Below are positions 41,782-51,094 of a stretch of 64,000 nucleotides of DNA, piece after piece. The translations under genes were made by a program, and so were the position numbers. This DNA comes from Arthrobacter agilis (GTDB lineage Bacteria; Actinomycetota; Actinomycetes; Actinomycetales; Micrococcaceae): the NCBI RefSeq assembly GCF_006494655.1, contig NZ_VHIM01000002.1, forward strand, positions 1-64,000. Direction: 5' to 3'. Every line of letters begins with the position of its first letter. Position 1 is the first letter of the stretch. The notes under the pieces were generated by a model. It did no database searches. It was not told the origin of the DNA and worked only from the letters and a program-made list of their open reading frames with translations.

Positions 41782-42605
41782 ACCGCCACCGGTGCCTTGA
41801 TGGTGGGATGGTGCCGGTAGTCGAGCACGGCGAAGTCCTCCAGGGTGTAGTCGAAGATGCTCGCCGGTTTCCGGGTCAGCTCGACCCGGGGGTACGGGTA
41901 CGGCTCGCGGGAGAGCTGCTCGGCGACCTGCTCCACGTGGTTGTCGTACACGTGCACGTCGCCGCCCGTCCAGATGAATTCCCCGGGCTCGAGGCCGGTC
42001 TGCTGAGCCACCATCAGGGTCAGCAGGGCGTAGGACGCGATGTTGAAGGGGACTCCCAGGAACGTGTCCGCCGAGCGCTGGTACAGCTGGCAGGAGAGCC
42101 TCCCCGGGGCGCCGTCGACGCCGGGAGTCACGTAGAACTGGAAGAACACGTGGCACGGTGGCAGGGCCATGTCCTTGATCTCGGAGACGTTCCACGCCGA
42201 GACGAGGTGCCGGCGGGAATCGGGGTTGGTCCTCAGCGCCTCGACCACCTGGGCGATCTGGTCGATGTGCCCGCCGTCGGGCGTGGGCCACGAGCGCCAC
42301 TGGACTCCGTAGACAGGGCCGAGTTCGCCGTCGTCGTCCGCCCACTCGTTCCAGATGGACACGCCGCGCTCCTGGAGCCAGCGCACGTTCGAGTCGCCGC
42401 GCAGGAACCACAGCAGTTCGAGCGCCACGGACTTGAAGTGGACCCGCTTGGTGGTGATCAGGGGGAAGGACGTGGCGAGGTCGAAGCGCAGCTGCCGGCC
42501 GAAGACACTGCGCGTGCCGGTCCCTGTCCTGTCGCTCTTCGCTGCACCGTTGGCCATGACGTCGCGCAGCAGGTCCTCGTACGGAGTGGGGATGGTAGTG
42601 CTCAC
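41778..42605 (-). CDS. thyA: Thymidylate synthase
   Basis: 275 residues. [20 protein letters not shown], the dUMP-binding Arg in [31 protein letters not shown], and catalytic Cys151 in [22 protein letters not shown] and the C-terminal IKAPVAV close the active site. GTG start; TAGACT on the minus strand lies 6 nt ahead and overlaps the stop codon of the neighbouring gntR gene. Methylates dUMP with methylene-tetrahydrofolate. Confidence 0.95.
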   Translation of the reverse strand: MSTTIPTPYEDLLRDVMANGAAKSDRTGTGTRSVFGRQLRFDLATSFPLITTKRVHFKSVALELLWFLRGDSNVRWLQERGVSIWNEWADDDGELGPVYGVQWRSWPTPDGGHIDQIAQVVEALRTNPDSRRHLVSAWNVSEIKDMALPPCHVFFQFYVTPGVDGAPGRLSCQLYQRSADTFLGVPFNIASYALLTLMVAQQTGLEPGEFIWTGGDVHVYDNHVEQVAEQLSREPYPYPRVELTRKPASIFDYTLEDFAVLDYRHHPTIKAPVAV

Positions 42606-42611
42606 CCGGCC

Positions 42612-42617
42612 AGTCTA
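42612..42617 (-). promoter_or_regulatory. -10 element of thyA-folA (leaderless type)
   Basis: TAGACT on the minus strand, 6 nt before the GTG at 42605; its TAG is also the gntR stop codon. Confidence 0.5.
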
Positions 42618-43070
42618 ATTCGCCGCGGTCCGGGACGGAGTCGGCGACGGGGTCGACGTGGGGGGCGGCGCCGGAGGCGAGGCGGGCCCCGACACCTGCA
42701 CGTCGTCGAGATAGGCCCGCCGGACGAGCGTCACCAGCTCGTCCACCGGGACGCCGTCGGCCCTCGCGCGAGCCGCGGCGAGGGCGACGGCGGCGGTGAG
42801 GTCCGGGGGCGCCGGACCGCGTGGCGGCGCGGGCCGGACGGTGGTCCCGCGCCGTCCGTGCCCCTCGACCACCCCTGCGGCTTCGAGCTCACGGTAGGCG
42901 CGGGCCACCGTGCCGGCCGCGACGCCGAGATCGGCGGCGAGGCTTCGGACCGTCGGCAGGCGCGCGCCGGGCAGCAGCACGCCGCTGCGGACGAGCCCGG
43001 CGATCCCGGCGCGGATCTGCTCGAACGGCGGGACCGGGGAGGAGAGATCCAGCCGGAGGTCGGCACTCAC
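42615..43070 (-). CDS. GntR-family regulator, short YtrA-like type
   Basis: 151 residues. GntR winged helix at the N-terminus: VPPFEQIRAGIAGLVRSGVL, LPGARLPTVRSLAADLGVAA then GTVARAYRELEAAGVVEGHG with the GRRGT wing. The rest is only about 70 residues (YtrA subfamily), with a Pro/Ser/Thr-rich end. GTG start overlaps the upstream membrane-protein gene by 4 nt (GTGA). It probably binds the palindrome at 44694-44717 and represses its own operon. Confidence 0.87.
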   Translation of the reverse strand: MSADLRLDLSSPVPPFEQIRAGIAGLVRSGVLLPGARLPTVRSLAADLGVAAGTVARAYRELEAAGVVEGHGRRGTTVRPAPPRGPAPPDLTAAVALAAARARADGVPVDELVTLVRRAYLDDVQVSGPASPPAPPPTSTPSPTPSRTAAN

Positions 43071-44677
43071 GGCGCGGCGCCCGTCGATGGCGCCGGCTGG
43101 GCCGTGCGGAACCTCCGGCCGGGCAGGACGGCGAGGAGGACGGCACCGAGCATCAGCGTCAGGATCAGGGCGGCGAACTCGCCCTGGTCCGCGGGGTACG
43201 GCCCGGTGGCCGTCCGGTCGCCGACCGCCGCGGCCAGCGCGTACCGGTTGTCCGAGACGAGGAACGCCGCGAGCGCGAGCATGGCCGACTGGAGCATCAG
43301 GAGGGCGCGGCGGATAGACGCCGCCCGCAGCCGGCGATCGTCCTCCACGACGGCCTCCCTGATCGCCGGACGGAAGGCCCCGAGGAGCAGCACGAGCAGG
43401 GACACGCCGAGCACGAGGGCGTAGGCGGCCGTCCAGAACGGCAGCTCGGCCGACGCACCCGGCAGCGTCGCGATCCAACCGCCCAGCCACGCCACGCCGG
43501 CCACGGTGACGCACGTCGGCACCGCGACGAGCAGGAGCGAGGCGGGAAGGCGGCGCGCGATGCTCCAGTGCAGCTGGGGTTTCTCGCCGTGGTTCTGTGC
43601 GAGGAACAGCTCGGCGCACAGCTGCGCGACCTGGAAGAGCACGTAGGCCGCACAGAGCACCACGAGGTTCAGGAGCCCTCCGATCGGCGCGCCGATCGTG
43701 AGGAGGAGGGGAACCATGCCGAGGGCCCAGGCGGCGTACCCGAGCCGACGGCCGCTGAGCGTCACGAGAACAGCTCTGCGCAGGGAACCCTCGGGGGCGA
43801 GGAGCGGCGCATCCACCTGCCGGTCCACCTCCGCGGGCTCGAAGCGTGGACGCGCGGCGAGCACCACGACGACGGTGGCGAACCACAGGACGGCCAGGAC
43901 GAACCGTGCCGTACCCCAGGACGCGTCCGTCTGCCCGAGTGCGGCGAACTCGAGGCACCCGTTTAGGACACTGGTGGTGACCAGGGCGATGGTGCGGAGC
44001 AGGCGGTTGATGAACACGCGGCGCATGATGCTGTCCTCGACGTGGGTCAGCGTCCCGACCCGTGGCCGGGCCACGATCACGACGAGTGCGAAGAGTGTGC
44101 CGAGGAGGAGCAGCAGGTAGGCCGTGCCCGAGACGAGGGCGAAGTAGTACCCGGGCACGCGCGCGACGAGCGTCATGGCGGCGTCCTGGCCGGCGCCGGG
44201 TTCGCGGTCGATCGCGGGGAGACCCGCGGTGGTCGCGATGGACGCGGCGGCCAGGAGCGCGAGGACCCCGGTGAACACGCAGAGGCGTACCGGGAGGTAG
44301 TCCCGGAGTCGCCGCACCGCGAGGTCGACGACCCGCACGTCGCTCCTGCGCCTCGGGCCCGTGTACTGCGCGAGGACGTAGACGCCCACCAGGGCGAGGA
44401 ACGGTCCGGCGGCCTGCGCGAGGTCCTGCAGCACTCGCGGCTCGGCGATCCGGGAGGCCTGGTCAGCCGTCCAGTACCCGCTGAGGAACGCGAACGGCGT
44501 TTGCCCGAGCACGCCTCCGGCGAGGAGCGCGAGCAGCGCGGCCCACATCCCGTGCCGGCGGGCCAGCCGCAGCGGCGGCGCATCAGGATCGCCGCTGCGG
44601 TGCGCGAGCCACAGGATGCGGGCGATCACGATGGTGCTCACGAGCAGATTGACCGCGGCGGCCTCGATGTACGTCAT
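43067..44677 (-). CDS. Large polytopic membrane protein, unknown
   Basis: 536 residues, about 13-14 membrane helices. ATG at 44677 (GGGGGA upstream) rather than one 18 codons earlier, which would lie over the operator. Helices include AAAVNLLVSTIVIARILWLA, AAGPFLALVGVYVLAQYTG, GTAYLLLLLGTLFALVVIVA and AFLVSDNRYALAAAVG. There is no ABC, MFS or other motif. YtrA-type loci usually regulate ABC transporters, so this could be a lone permease-like or stress protein. Coupled to gntR. Confidence 0.7.
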   Translation of the reverse strand: MTYIEAAAVNLLVSTIVIARILWLAHRSGDPDAPPLRLARRHGMWAALLALLAGGVLGQTPFAFLSGYWTADQASRIAEPRVLQDLAQAAGPFLALVGVYVLAQYTGPRRRSDVRVVDLAVRRLRDYLPVRLCVFTGVLALLAAASIATTAGLPAIDREPGAGQDAAMTLVARVPGYYFALVSGTAYLLLLLGTLFALVVIVARPRVGTLTHVEDSIMRRVFINRLLRTIALVTTSVLNGCLEFAALGQTDASWGTARFVLAVLWFATVVVVLAARPRFEPAEVDRQVDAPLLAPEGSLRRAVLVTLSGRRLGYAAWALGMVPLLLTIGAPIGGLLNLVVLCAAYVLFQVAQLCAELFLAQNHGEKPQLHWSIARRLPASLLLVAVPTCVTVAGVAWLGGWIATLPGASAELPFWTAAYALVLGVSLLVLLLGAFRPAIREAVVEDDRRLRAASIRRALLMLQSAMLALAAFLVSDNRYALAAAVGDRTATGPYPADQGEFAALILTLMLGAVLLAVLPGRRFRTAQPAPSTGAAP

Positions 44678-44693
44678 GCTGGTCCCCCATCTG

Positions 44694-44717
44694 TTTGTAT
44701 CAAGTGTTTGATACAAA
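44694..44717. promoter_or_regulatory. GntR-type operator upstream of the membrane-protein/gntR operon
   Basis: TTTGTATCAA-GTGT-TTGATACAAA, perfect 10-bp arms with a 4-nt spacer, located 17-40 nt before the ATG at 44677. It is strikingly A/T-rich here and fits autoregulation by the GntR protein. Confidence 0.8.
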
Positions 44718-44740
44718 GACGGAGACGTCAAGCTCCTGGT

Positions 44741-45709
44741 TCAGTCGTCGTACGCCCTGAACTGCTCCACCGAGACGATCCGCCCGTGGTGCGTGCTGCT
44801 GACATGGCAGATCACGGCTTCACCAGGGGCGAGGTATGGATCATCCACGGGAAGCCCGCGACGCAGTGAGCTGGTCATGTGGTTCGCAAGGACCGAGAAC
44901 ACCAGGGGGAGCACGGGCCGGTGCGTGCAGAGCGCCACCGACCGGCGCTTGTCGAAGACGCGCTCGACGGCGGTGCGTGCGCGGCCGGGCTTCCGGGTGG
45001 CGTCGTGCTCCGTCAGGGCGTCCACGAGCTTCAGCTTCGCGCTGCGCTGCGTCACGTAGGGGGAGACGGTCTGCACGCACCGCACCCACGGGCTGCTGAC
45101 CACGCGCTCGGGGCTCCAGGCCTGCAGCAGGCGGCTCACGGCGACGGCCTGCCGACGGCCCGTCGCGGCGAGCGGACGCTCACCCTCCGCCCTGCTCCAG
45201 GAGGATCTCGGCTTCGCCTTTGCGTGGCGCACCACGATCAGCGGCCACGTCTGCAGGTCCTTCGCCGCGTGGGCGCGGACGAGGGCGTCGAGGGGCTCGA
45301 CGTCGGACGGATTGCTCAGGAGCTCGCGTGCCCGCTCCGGCGGGACCCACTGCGTGCGGTCCACCTCCTTGCCGTCGGGCACCGGGACGAGGCGTTCCGT
45401 CCGGGACGCCCAGTAGTGCACCACCTTCCGGCCCGACGCCACCGGGTAGGTGATGACAGCGAGGGGGATGCCGAGTGTGACGCTCAGGCCCACTTCCTCG
45501 AAGGTCTCGCGGATCGCGCACTCGGGCGTGGTCTCGCCGGGGTCCAGCTTGCCCTTGGGCCAGGACCAGTCCCCGTACCGCGGCCGGTGGATGATCAGGA
45601 CCTCGAGGGCGCCCTTCTCCATGCGCCAGCAGAGGGTGCCGGCAGCGATCACCGGGGCACGTCCGCCCTCGGTGCCGGTGGGAGCGGCGTCTTTGGTGGG
45701 CGATGCCAT
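44741..45709 (-). CDS. Nudix hydrolase fused to histidine phosphatase (MutT1-like)
   Basis: 322 residues. N-terminal Nudix domain with the full box GKLDPGETTPECAIRETFEE then VGL (about 54-76); C-terminal histidine-phosphatase domain beginning LIVVRHAKAKPRSSW (catalytic RHA) and SSPWVRCVQTVSPY. The same two-domain order occurs in mycobacterial MutT1, which hydrolyses 8-oxo-GTP/dGTP and dinucleoside polyphosphates. The ATG overlaps the ppk stop by one base, so it is co-expressed with polyphosphate kinase. Confidence 0.88.
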   Translation of the reverse strand: MASPTKDAAPTGTEGGRAPVIAAGTLCWRMEKGALEVLIIHRPRYGDWSWPKGKLDPGETTPECAIRETFEEVGLSVTLGIPLAVITYPVASGRKVVHYWASRTERLVPVPDGKEVDRTQWVPPERARELLSNPSDVEPLDALVRAHAAKDLQTWPLIVVRHAKAKPRSSWSRAEGERPLAATGRRQAVAVSRLLQAWSPERVVSSPWVRCVQTVSPYVTQRSAKLKLVDALTEHDATRKPGRARTAVERVFDKRRSVALCTHRPVLPLVFSVLANHMTSSLRRGLPVDDPYLAPGEAVICHVSSTHHGRIVSVEQFRAYDD

Positions 45710-47931
45710 CAGCGGCGCGATACCGCACGCTGGCGGGCACGGGACGCGAGCAGCCACGACTGGATGTCCTCGAGCGCCGCGCCGTCGTCGTCCTTGTGGT
45801 GACGGGTCCAGCACCCCGTCTCGTCGAGATGCCAGCTGGAGACGCCGGGGTTCATGTACCGGTCCATGAGGTTCATGAGGTAGGAGATGTCCTCGGCCGC
45901 GCTCAGCTGGACGAGTGCTTCCACCCGGCGGTCGAGGTTGCGGTGCATCATGTCCGCGGAGCCGATGAAGACGGCGGGGTCGCCACCGTTCGCGAACGCG
46001 AACACGCGGGAGTGCTCGAGGAACCGACCGAGCACCGAGCGCACCGTCACGTTCTCGCTGAGCCCCGGGACGCCGGGGCGGACCGAGCAGATGCCCCGGA
46101 CGATCACGTCGACCTGGACGCCGGCCTGCGAGGCCCGGTAGAGCGAATCGATGATCGCCTCGTCCACCATCGAGTTGACCTTGATGACCACGCGCGCGGC
46201 GAGACCGGCCTGCTTGTTGGCGATCTCCCGCTCGATGCGGTCGATCAACCCGGAGCGCACGGAGCGCGGCGCGACGAGCAGCCGCTTGAACGTCGACTTC
46301 GGAGCGTACCCGGAGAGCTGGTTGAACAGGCGGGAGAGATCCTGGCCCACCTGCTCGTTCGCGGTGAGCAGGCCGAGGTCCTCGTAGTACCGTGCCGTGC
46401 GGGGGTGGTAGTTGCCGGTGCCGATGTGGCAGTAGCGCCGCAGCCCGTCGATCTCCTGGCGCACCACGAGCGAGAGCTTGCAGTGCGTCTTGAGGCCCAC
46501 GATTCCGTAGACCACGTGCACGCCGGCCTGCTCGAGCTTCCGGGCCCAGGAGATGTTCGCCTGCTCGTCGAAGCGGGCCTTGATCTCCACGAGGGCCAGG
46601 ACCTGCTTGCCGGCCTCGGCGGCGTCGATCAGGGCGTCGACGATCGGGGAGTCACCCGAGGTGCGGTACAGCGTCTGCTTGATGGCCTGCACCTTCGGGT
46701 CCGCGGCCGCCTGCTCCAGGAACGCCTGGACCGACGTCGAGAAGGAGTCGTAGGGGTGGTGCAGCAGGATGTCCCGGCGGCGCATGGCGGCGAAGACGTT
46801 CGCGGCCTTCGAGGTCTCGCTCTCATTGAGGTAGCGGCTCGTGTGCGGCACGTGCTTCGGGTAGTGCAGGTCGCCGCGATCGATCCCGGCGATGACGCTG
46901 AGCCCGCGGAGGTCCAGGGGGGCGGGGAGGTTGTAGACCTCGTCCTCCTCGACGCCGAGCTCGCGCGAGAGCAGCGCGCGGATGCTCGGGTTGATGTCGG
47001 TGGTGACTTCCAGGCGCACGGGTGGGCCGAAGCGGCGGCGCAGCAGCTCCTTCTCGAGGGCCTGCAGGAGGTTCTCGGCGTCGTCCTCCTCCACCTCGAG
47101 ATCCTCGTTGCGGGTGACACGGAAGAGGTGGTGCTCCAGCACCTCCATGCCGGGGAACAGCTGGTCCAGGTGGACGGCGATGACTTCCTCGAGCGGGATG
47201 AATCGGGCGATGCGCCCGGCGACGTTGCCCGCCCGGGGTCCGTCCACCGACATGAGGCGCGGCAGCTGGTCGGGCACCTTGACGCGCGCGAAGAGCTCTT
47301 TCTCGCTGACGGGGTTGCGGACCACGACGGCGAGGTTCAGGGAGAGACCCGAGATGTAGGGGAAGGGGTGCGCCGGGTCGACCGCGAGGGGCGTCAGGAT
47401 CGGGAAGACCTTCTCCGCGAACATCTTGTGCAGATCGGCGCGCGCCGGCTCGTCGAGTTCCTCCCAGGTGGTGAGGTGGATCTGCTCGTCCGCGAGCGCA
47501 GGCCGGATGTGGTCGGCGAAGACGGCCGCGTGGCGCTGCTGCAGCTGGTACCCGTCCTGCATGATCTTCTCGAGCTGCTCGATGGGGCTCAGGCCGGCGG
47601 CCGAGGGGACGGCGAGTCCCGTGGCGATGCGGCGCTTCAGGCCGGCGACGCGGACCATGAAGAACTCGTCGAGGTTGGACGCGAAGATGGAGAGGAAATT
47701 AACGCGCTCCAGGAGGAAGAGGTCCGGATCCTCCGCGAGTTCGAGGACGCGCGCATTGAAGTCGAGCCAGCTGATCTCACGGTCCAGGAACCGGTCCGGG
47801 CGGATCTCCCCGGACGGCAGGAGGCTGGGCGCGAACTCGGGGATGTCGATGCGATCCTGGGTGGCCCGTGCAGGAGCGGTCTCGGACGAGCCGTAGAGCG
47901 ACGCACCCCGGCGTGTGATCTGTGAATCCAT
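45709..47931 (-). CDS. ppk: Polyphosphate kinase 1
   Basis: 740 residues. ATG at 47931 with GGAGAC 6 nt upstream. N-terminal domain [40 protein letters not shown]; head domain; PLD-like catalytic domains with [40 protein letters not shown] (the autophosphorylated His) and [19 protein letters not shown]. Makes polyphosphate from ATP reversibly. Coupled to the MutT1-like gene, which could clean up nucleotides or diphosphate products. Confidence 0.95.
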   Translation of the reverse strand: MDSQITRRGASLYGSSETAPARATQDRIDIPEFAPSLLPSGEIRPDRFLDREISWLDFNARVLELAEDPDLFLLERVNFLSIFASNLDEFFMVRVAGLKRRIATGLAVPSAAGLSPIEQLEKIMQDGYQLQQRHAAVFADHIRPALADEQIHLTTWEELDEPARADLHKMFAEKVFPILTPLAVDPAHPFPYISGLSLNLAVVVRNPVSEKELFARVKVPDQLPRLMSVDGPRAGNVAGRIARFIPLEEVIAVHLDQLFPGMEVLEHHLFRVTRNEDLEVEEDDAENLLQALEKELLRRRFGPPVRLEVTTDINPSIRALLSRELGVEEDEVYNLPAPLDLRGLSVIAGIDRGDLHYPKHVPHTSRYLNESETSKAANVFAAMRRRDILLHHPYDSFSTSVQAFLEQAAADPKVQAIKQTLYRTSGDSPIVDALIDAAEAGKQVLALVEIKARFDEQANISWARKLEQAGVHVVYGIVGLKTHCKLSLVVRQEIDGLRRYCHIGTGNYHPRTARYYEDLGLLTANEQVGQDLSRLFNQLSGYAPKSTFKRLLVAPRSVRSGLIDRIEREIANKQAGLAARVVIKVNSMVDEAIIDSLYRASQAGVQVDVIVRGICSVRPGVPGLSENVTVRSVLGRFLEHSRVFAFANGGDPAVFIGSADMMHRNLDRRVEALVQLSAAEDISYLMNLMDRYMNPGVSSWHLDETGCWTRHHKDDDGAALEDIQSWLLASRARQRAVSRR

Positions 47932-48004
47932 GGCGTCTCCTGCAGCGTGGGCGGGCATCGTCTCGTACCCGGCGCAGAGCAGCCGGGTACGTCTCGAAAT
48001 TACC

Positions 48005-48976
48005 TTACAAGGTGGGGTGCGCCGCCTCGCCCGCGTACATGACGTCCACGTCCCAGCGCGTGAAACCCAGCCTGCGGTACAGCGCGACGGCGGCCGTGTT
48101 GTCCGCATCGACGTACAGCATGATGGCCTGCAGCCCCTTCCCGTGGAGGTATTCGATCCCGGCGATCGTCAGGGCCTTCCCGAGACCCATGCCCTGGGCC
48201 TCCGGAGCGACACCGACCACGTACACCTCGCCCATCGCCGCATGCCCTCTGGCGGCCGGGTGCACCTTCGTCCAGTGGAAGCCGAGGAGGGCCCCGTCGG
48301 CCTCTCGCACGGCGAGCAGGAAGCCGTCCGCGTCGAACCAGTCCTCGTCCATGCGCGCCTCGAGGTCGTCGCGTGTGGTGGCCCCCTGCTCGGGGTGGTG
48401 GACGAAGGCGGCGGCGTTGGCGGCGAGCCAGGCCTCCTCGTCCTGCCCGCGCACGAAGGACCGCAGGAGGACGCCCTCGGGCAGCTCGAGGGCCGGAACC
48501 GATTCCTCGACGGCGGCGCGTGTCAGCCGCATGCGCCACAGTTCCCGTACGGGTGCGAAGCCGAAGCGGGCTGCGAGGACGGCGGCGGCGGCGTGGTTGC
48601 CGTGGGACCAGCCCCGCAGATCCGTGATGCCCTCGGCGAGGACGGCGTCGATCAGCGCGGTGCCCACTCCTTCACCCCGGCAGTCGGGGGCGACGACGAG
48701 CTCGAGGACGGGGGCCTCACCGGAGCCGCTCGTGATCACGGCGACGCCGGAGAGGTTGCTGTCCGTCTCACCCGCGGATCGGGCGGTGAACACGAGCAGG
48801 CGCTCGCCGACGTCCCTGGCGCGCAGGGTGACGAGGGTCTGCTCGGACAGGGGAGGATTGCCGTCCGCCTCGGAGGCCGCGCCGGCGAGGCGGCGCACCT
48901 CCTCGAGGACCTCGGCCGCCGGAGCGCCGGCGATCCTGTCGACGGACCAGGTGGGTATCTGCTGCGCGGCGGTCAT
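48005..48976 (-). CDS. mshD: Mycothiol synthase
   Basis: 323 residues with two GNAT domains: the first has [20 protein letters not shown], the second [20 protein letters not shown] and [20 protein letters not shown] with RRLGF. Acetylates Cys-GlcN-inositol in the last step of mycothiol synthesis. The [18 protein letters not shown] segment is characteristic. The ATG at 48976 lies 6 nt after TAGGCT. Proximity to glnR is known in other actinobacteria. Confidence 0.92.
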   Translation of the reverse strand: MTAAQQIPTWSVDRIAGAPAAEVLEEVRRLAGAASEADGNPPLSEQTLVTLRARDVGERLLVFTARSAGETDSNLSGVAVITSGSGEAPVLELVVAPDCRGEGVGTALIDAVLAEGITDLRGWSHGNHAAAAVLAARFGFAPVRELWRMRLTRAAVEESVPALELPEGVLLRSFVRGQDEEAWLAANAAAFVHHPEQGATTRDDLEARMDEDWFDADGFLLAVREADGALLGFHWTKVHPAARGHAAMGEVYVVGVAPEAQGMGLGKALTIAGIEYLHGKGLQAIMLYVDADNTAAVALYRRLGFTRWDVDVMYAGEAAHPTL

Positions 48977-48982
48977 GCGCCC

Positions 48983-48988
48983 AGCCTA
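48983..48988 (-). promoter_or_regulatory. -10 element of mshD (leaderless type)
   Basis: TAGGCT on the minus strand, 6 nt before the ATG at 48976. Confidence 0.5.
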
Positions 48989-49110
48989 GCCCTGCCCGCC
49001 GAACGCCGGTTTGCCCGTCGGCGGGCCGTGCGGTAACGTCGTGATCTGCTCGAGGGGGATGCACCAGTGGGGTGCCCGCGATACGTTCGACCCGTATGTC
49101 CTCCACCAAG

Positions 49111-49186
49111 GTTCCGCTTGCGGGACACACGAAAGCCCCTTCCACCCGGCGGTGGAAGGGGCTTTCGTGTGTCCCGCAAGCGGAAC
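49111..49186. repeat. Perfect palindrome with 36-bp arms
   Basis: Left arm 49111-49146 and right arm 49151-49186 are exact reverse complements around a CGGC loop. The inner 16 bp (GAAAGCCCCTTCCACC and its complement) look like an ordinary terminator for glnR, whose stop lies 3 nt to the right; the outer 20 bp (starting GTTCCGCTTGCGGGACACAC) more than double its length. No T-run follows on either strand. It would act as a terminator or block RNA decay. Confidence 0.92.
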
Positions 49187-49188
49187 GC

Positions 49189-49896
49189 TCAGGCGTCCTG
49201 GTTGACCGAACTGCGGTCCTCGGGCAGGCGCGTGAGCGTGAAGCGGTAGCCGACGTTGCGCACCGTGCCGATCAGCTGTTCGTGATCGGCGCCCAGTTTG
49301 GCCCGGAGGCGCCGCACGTGGACGTCGACGGTCCGGGTTCCTCCGTAGTAGTCGTAGCCCCAGACCTCGTGCAGGAGCTGGTCGCGGGTGAACACGCGTC
49401 CGGGATGCTGGGCGAGGTACTTCAGGAGCTCGAACTCCTTGTAGGTCAGGTTCAACGGCTCCCCGCCGACCCTTGCCGTGTAGCTCGCTTCGTCGATGAC
49501 CACACCCGAGGCGTGGATCTCGGAGCTGGCTTCCTCACCGGCCGCCGCCGATCGCGCGATCACGAGCCGAAGGCGTGCCTCCACCTCCGCGGGCCCGGCG
49601 GTGTCGAGCACGACGTCGTCCGCGAGCCAGTTCGCCGCCACGGCCGCCATGCCGCCCTCGGTCAGGACGAGGACCAGAGGGGCACTGAGCCCCGTGGCCT
49701 TGAGCAACTGGGTGAGGGACCGTGCGCCCACGAGGTCCTTGCGGGCATCCACGAGGACCACGTCGCAGGGTTCGGTCTCGAGGAGTGCGGTGGGCTCGGC
49801 GGCGAGGATGTGCACCCGGTGGTTGAGCAGTTCGAGCGCCGGCAGGATCTCCACGGACGAACCTGTGGTGTTGGTCAGCATCAGGATGTGCGGCAT
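49189..49896 (-). CDS. glnR: GlnR-type OmpR-family nitrogen regulator
   Basis: 235 residues. The atypical receiver starts [20 protein letters not shown], lacking the usual paired acidic pocket; [20 protein letters not shown] and [20 protein letters not shown] match GlnR, including an Asp at the phospho-position. The winged helix has [40 protein letters not shown] and [14 protein letters not shown]. GlnR controls nitrogen-assimilation genes in Streptomyces and mycobacteria and works without a partner kinase, none of which is found here. Confidence 0.9.
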   Translation of the reverse strand: MPHILMLTNTTGSSVEILPALELLNHRVHILAAEPTALLETEPCDVVLVDARKDLVGARSLTQLLKATGLSAPLVLVLTEGGMAAVAANWLADDVVLDTAGPAEVEARLRLVIARSAAAGEEASSEIHASGVVIDEASYTARVGGEPLNLTYKEFELLKYLAQHPGRVFTRDQLLHEVWGYDYYGGTRTVDVHVRRLRAKLGADHEQLIGTVRNVGYRFTLTRLPEDRSSVNQDA

Positions 49897-50111
49897 GAGT
49901 CCTCCACGGGTCGGGAATGCGCATCATCGGGCAGCGGCGCCCCGCTCCTGGAACAGGCCGGGGTCAATCGAGATTTCGTCAAGTATAGCGGCAGGGCTGT
50001 GACGGGGCGCACGTCGCAGGTCCTGCGCCGTGTCCGTTCCACCGCGGAGCTCCGGTCCGGTCCGTCCTGGACGGGAGCGGCCGGGGGCCCGTGTAGGGCA
50101 GTATTGCTGGG

Positions 50112-50864
50112 GTGAAGAGGACGAGTGTGGGCACAGTGGTGGGCGCTGCAGTACTGACGGCAGGCGCGATCGTGGGGTCCTCGTACGTCTCCCTGCCGGC
50201 GGTCGCCGTCGTCACCGGCGCCCTCGCCGTCCTCGCGGCGATCGGATGGCCCGCCATCCTCCGGGTCCCCGCCCGGAAGAGCCAGTCGACGGCCATCGGC
50301 CTCAGTGCCCTGCTCGCCGTCGTCCTGGCCGCGACGGTGCCCGGGTCGTCCTTCCTCGCCTGGTTCCCGGCGTCGGTGGCCCTCGGTGTCGGTGCGATCT
50401 TCATGATCCAGCTGCTGCGTGGGACCGGGCAGAGCCACCGGCTCGAATCGACGTTCGGTGCGAGCTCCGGCGTCGTCGCCGTCTGCATGGGGTCCGGCTG
50501 GGTGGCTGCCGAGAGGCTCGGGATCAACGCCACGGACTCGGGCGTCCTGCTCGTGACCGGCGTCAGTGTCCTGGTCGGGATCCTCGCGTGCCTCCTGCCG
50601 TTCCCGGACCGGCTGACAGCTCCGATCGCCGTGGTGCTCGCAGGACTCGCGGGTCCGCTGGGGGCGCTCCTGTTCACCGATGTGCGGCCGCTGGCGGCCG
50701 CGGTCGTCGGTCTCGCCTGCGGGGCGGTGCTGGCGGGCACGCGACGCCTCCTCGTGGGCCGTGAAGCCCCCCTCGGCGTCCTGGCGGCCGTCTCGGCGGG
50801 GGTCACACCCGTCCTCGCCCTCGGGGCGGTCGTCTACTTCCTCGACAGGCTCTTCCTGTCCTGA
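50112..50864 (+). CDS. Membrane protein, seven to eight helices, unknown
   Basis: 250 residues, GTG start. Hydrophobic nearly throughout: VGTVVGAAVLTAGAIVGSSY, AVVTGALAVLAAIGWPAILR, ALLAVVLAATVPGSSFLAWF, VLVGILACLLPFPDRLTAPI, ending VYFLDRLFLS. There is no transporter motif and the family is unrecognised. A possible -10 TAGGGC lies at 50094-50099, divergent from glnR. Confidence 0.65.
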   Translation: MKRTSVGTVVGAAVLTAGAIVGSSYVSLPAVAVVTGALAVLAAIGWPAILRVPARKSQSTAIGLSALLAVVLAATVPGSSFLAWFPASVALGVGAIFMIQLLRGTGQSHRLESTFGASSGVVAVCMGSGWVAAERLGINATDSGVLLVTGVSVLVGILACLLPFPDRLTAPIAVVLAGLAGPLGALLFTDVRPLAAAVVGLACGAVLAGTRRLLVGREAPLGVLAAVSAGVTPVLALGAVVYFLDRLFLS

Positions 50865-50948
50865 GCCCGTCGGCCCGTGGATGCTGCGAGATGTCGCAAG
50901 CCCCGGTGGGCGGTGCGGCTCCCGTGCGGCGCTGTCGGTCGCTCGCGT

Positions 50949-50954
50949 TAGGAT
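50949..50954 (+). promoter_or_regulatory. -10 element of the 37-residue membrane protein gene (leaderless type)
   Basis: TAGGAT, 6 nt before the ATG at 50961. Confidence 0.5.
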
Positions 50955-50960
50955 GGCAGC

Positions 50961-51074
50961 ATGTCCATCCTCGCCCTTGAAATCTTCTTCATCTCGCTGC
51001 TGGTCGTCGCCGGTCTCGGCATGGCCGGTTTCGCCGCCCTCGTCATCACGCGCCTGTACAAGGGCCAGAAGTAG
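50961..51074 (+). CDS. Single-helix small membrane protein, 37 residues
   Basis: Reads MSILALEIFFISLLVVAGLG, continues AGFAALVITRLYKGQK and stops with TAG at 51072-51074. One membrane helix with a basic end. TAGGAT 6 nt before the ATG gives it a leaderless promoter, and the nitrobindin gene starts 20 nt after its stop, so both are probably on one transcript. No family is recognised. Confidence 0.7.
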   Translation: MSILALEIFFISLLVVAGLGMAGFAALVITRLYKGQK

Positions 51075-51094
51075 CCGATCGGTTCGGAGTACCC

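Noticed and set aside
45703-47925. A 740-codon open frame on the plus strand opposite ppk
   Set aside because: It mirrors the ppk frame exactly; antisense frames stay open in G/C-rich codon usage. The translation is Val/Asp/Leu/Arg-biased with no motif, while the minus strand gives a complete polyphosphate kinase.
49111-49186. Long palindrome as an insertion-sequence end
   Set aside because: No transposase gene or target duplication is seen, and both arms are adjacent; kept as an unexplained hairpin instead.
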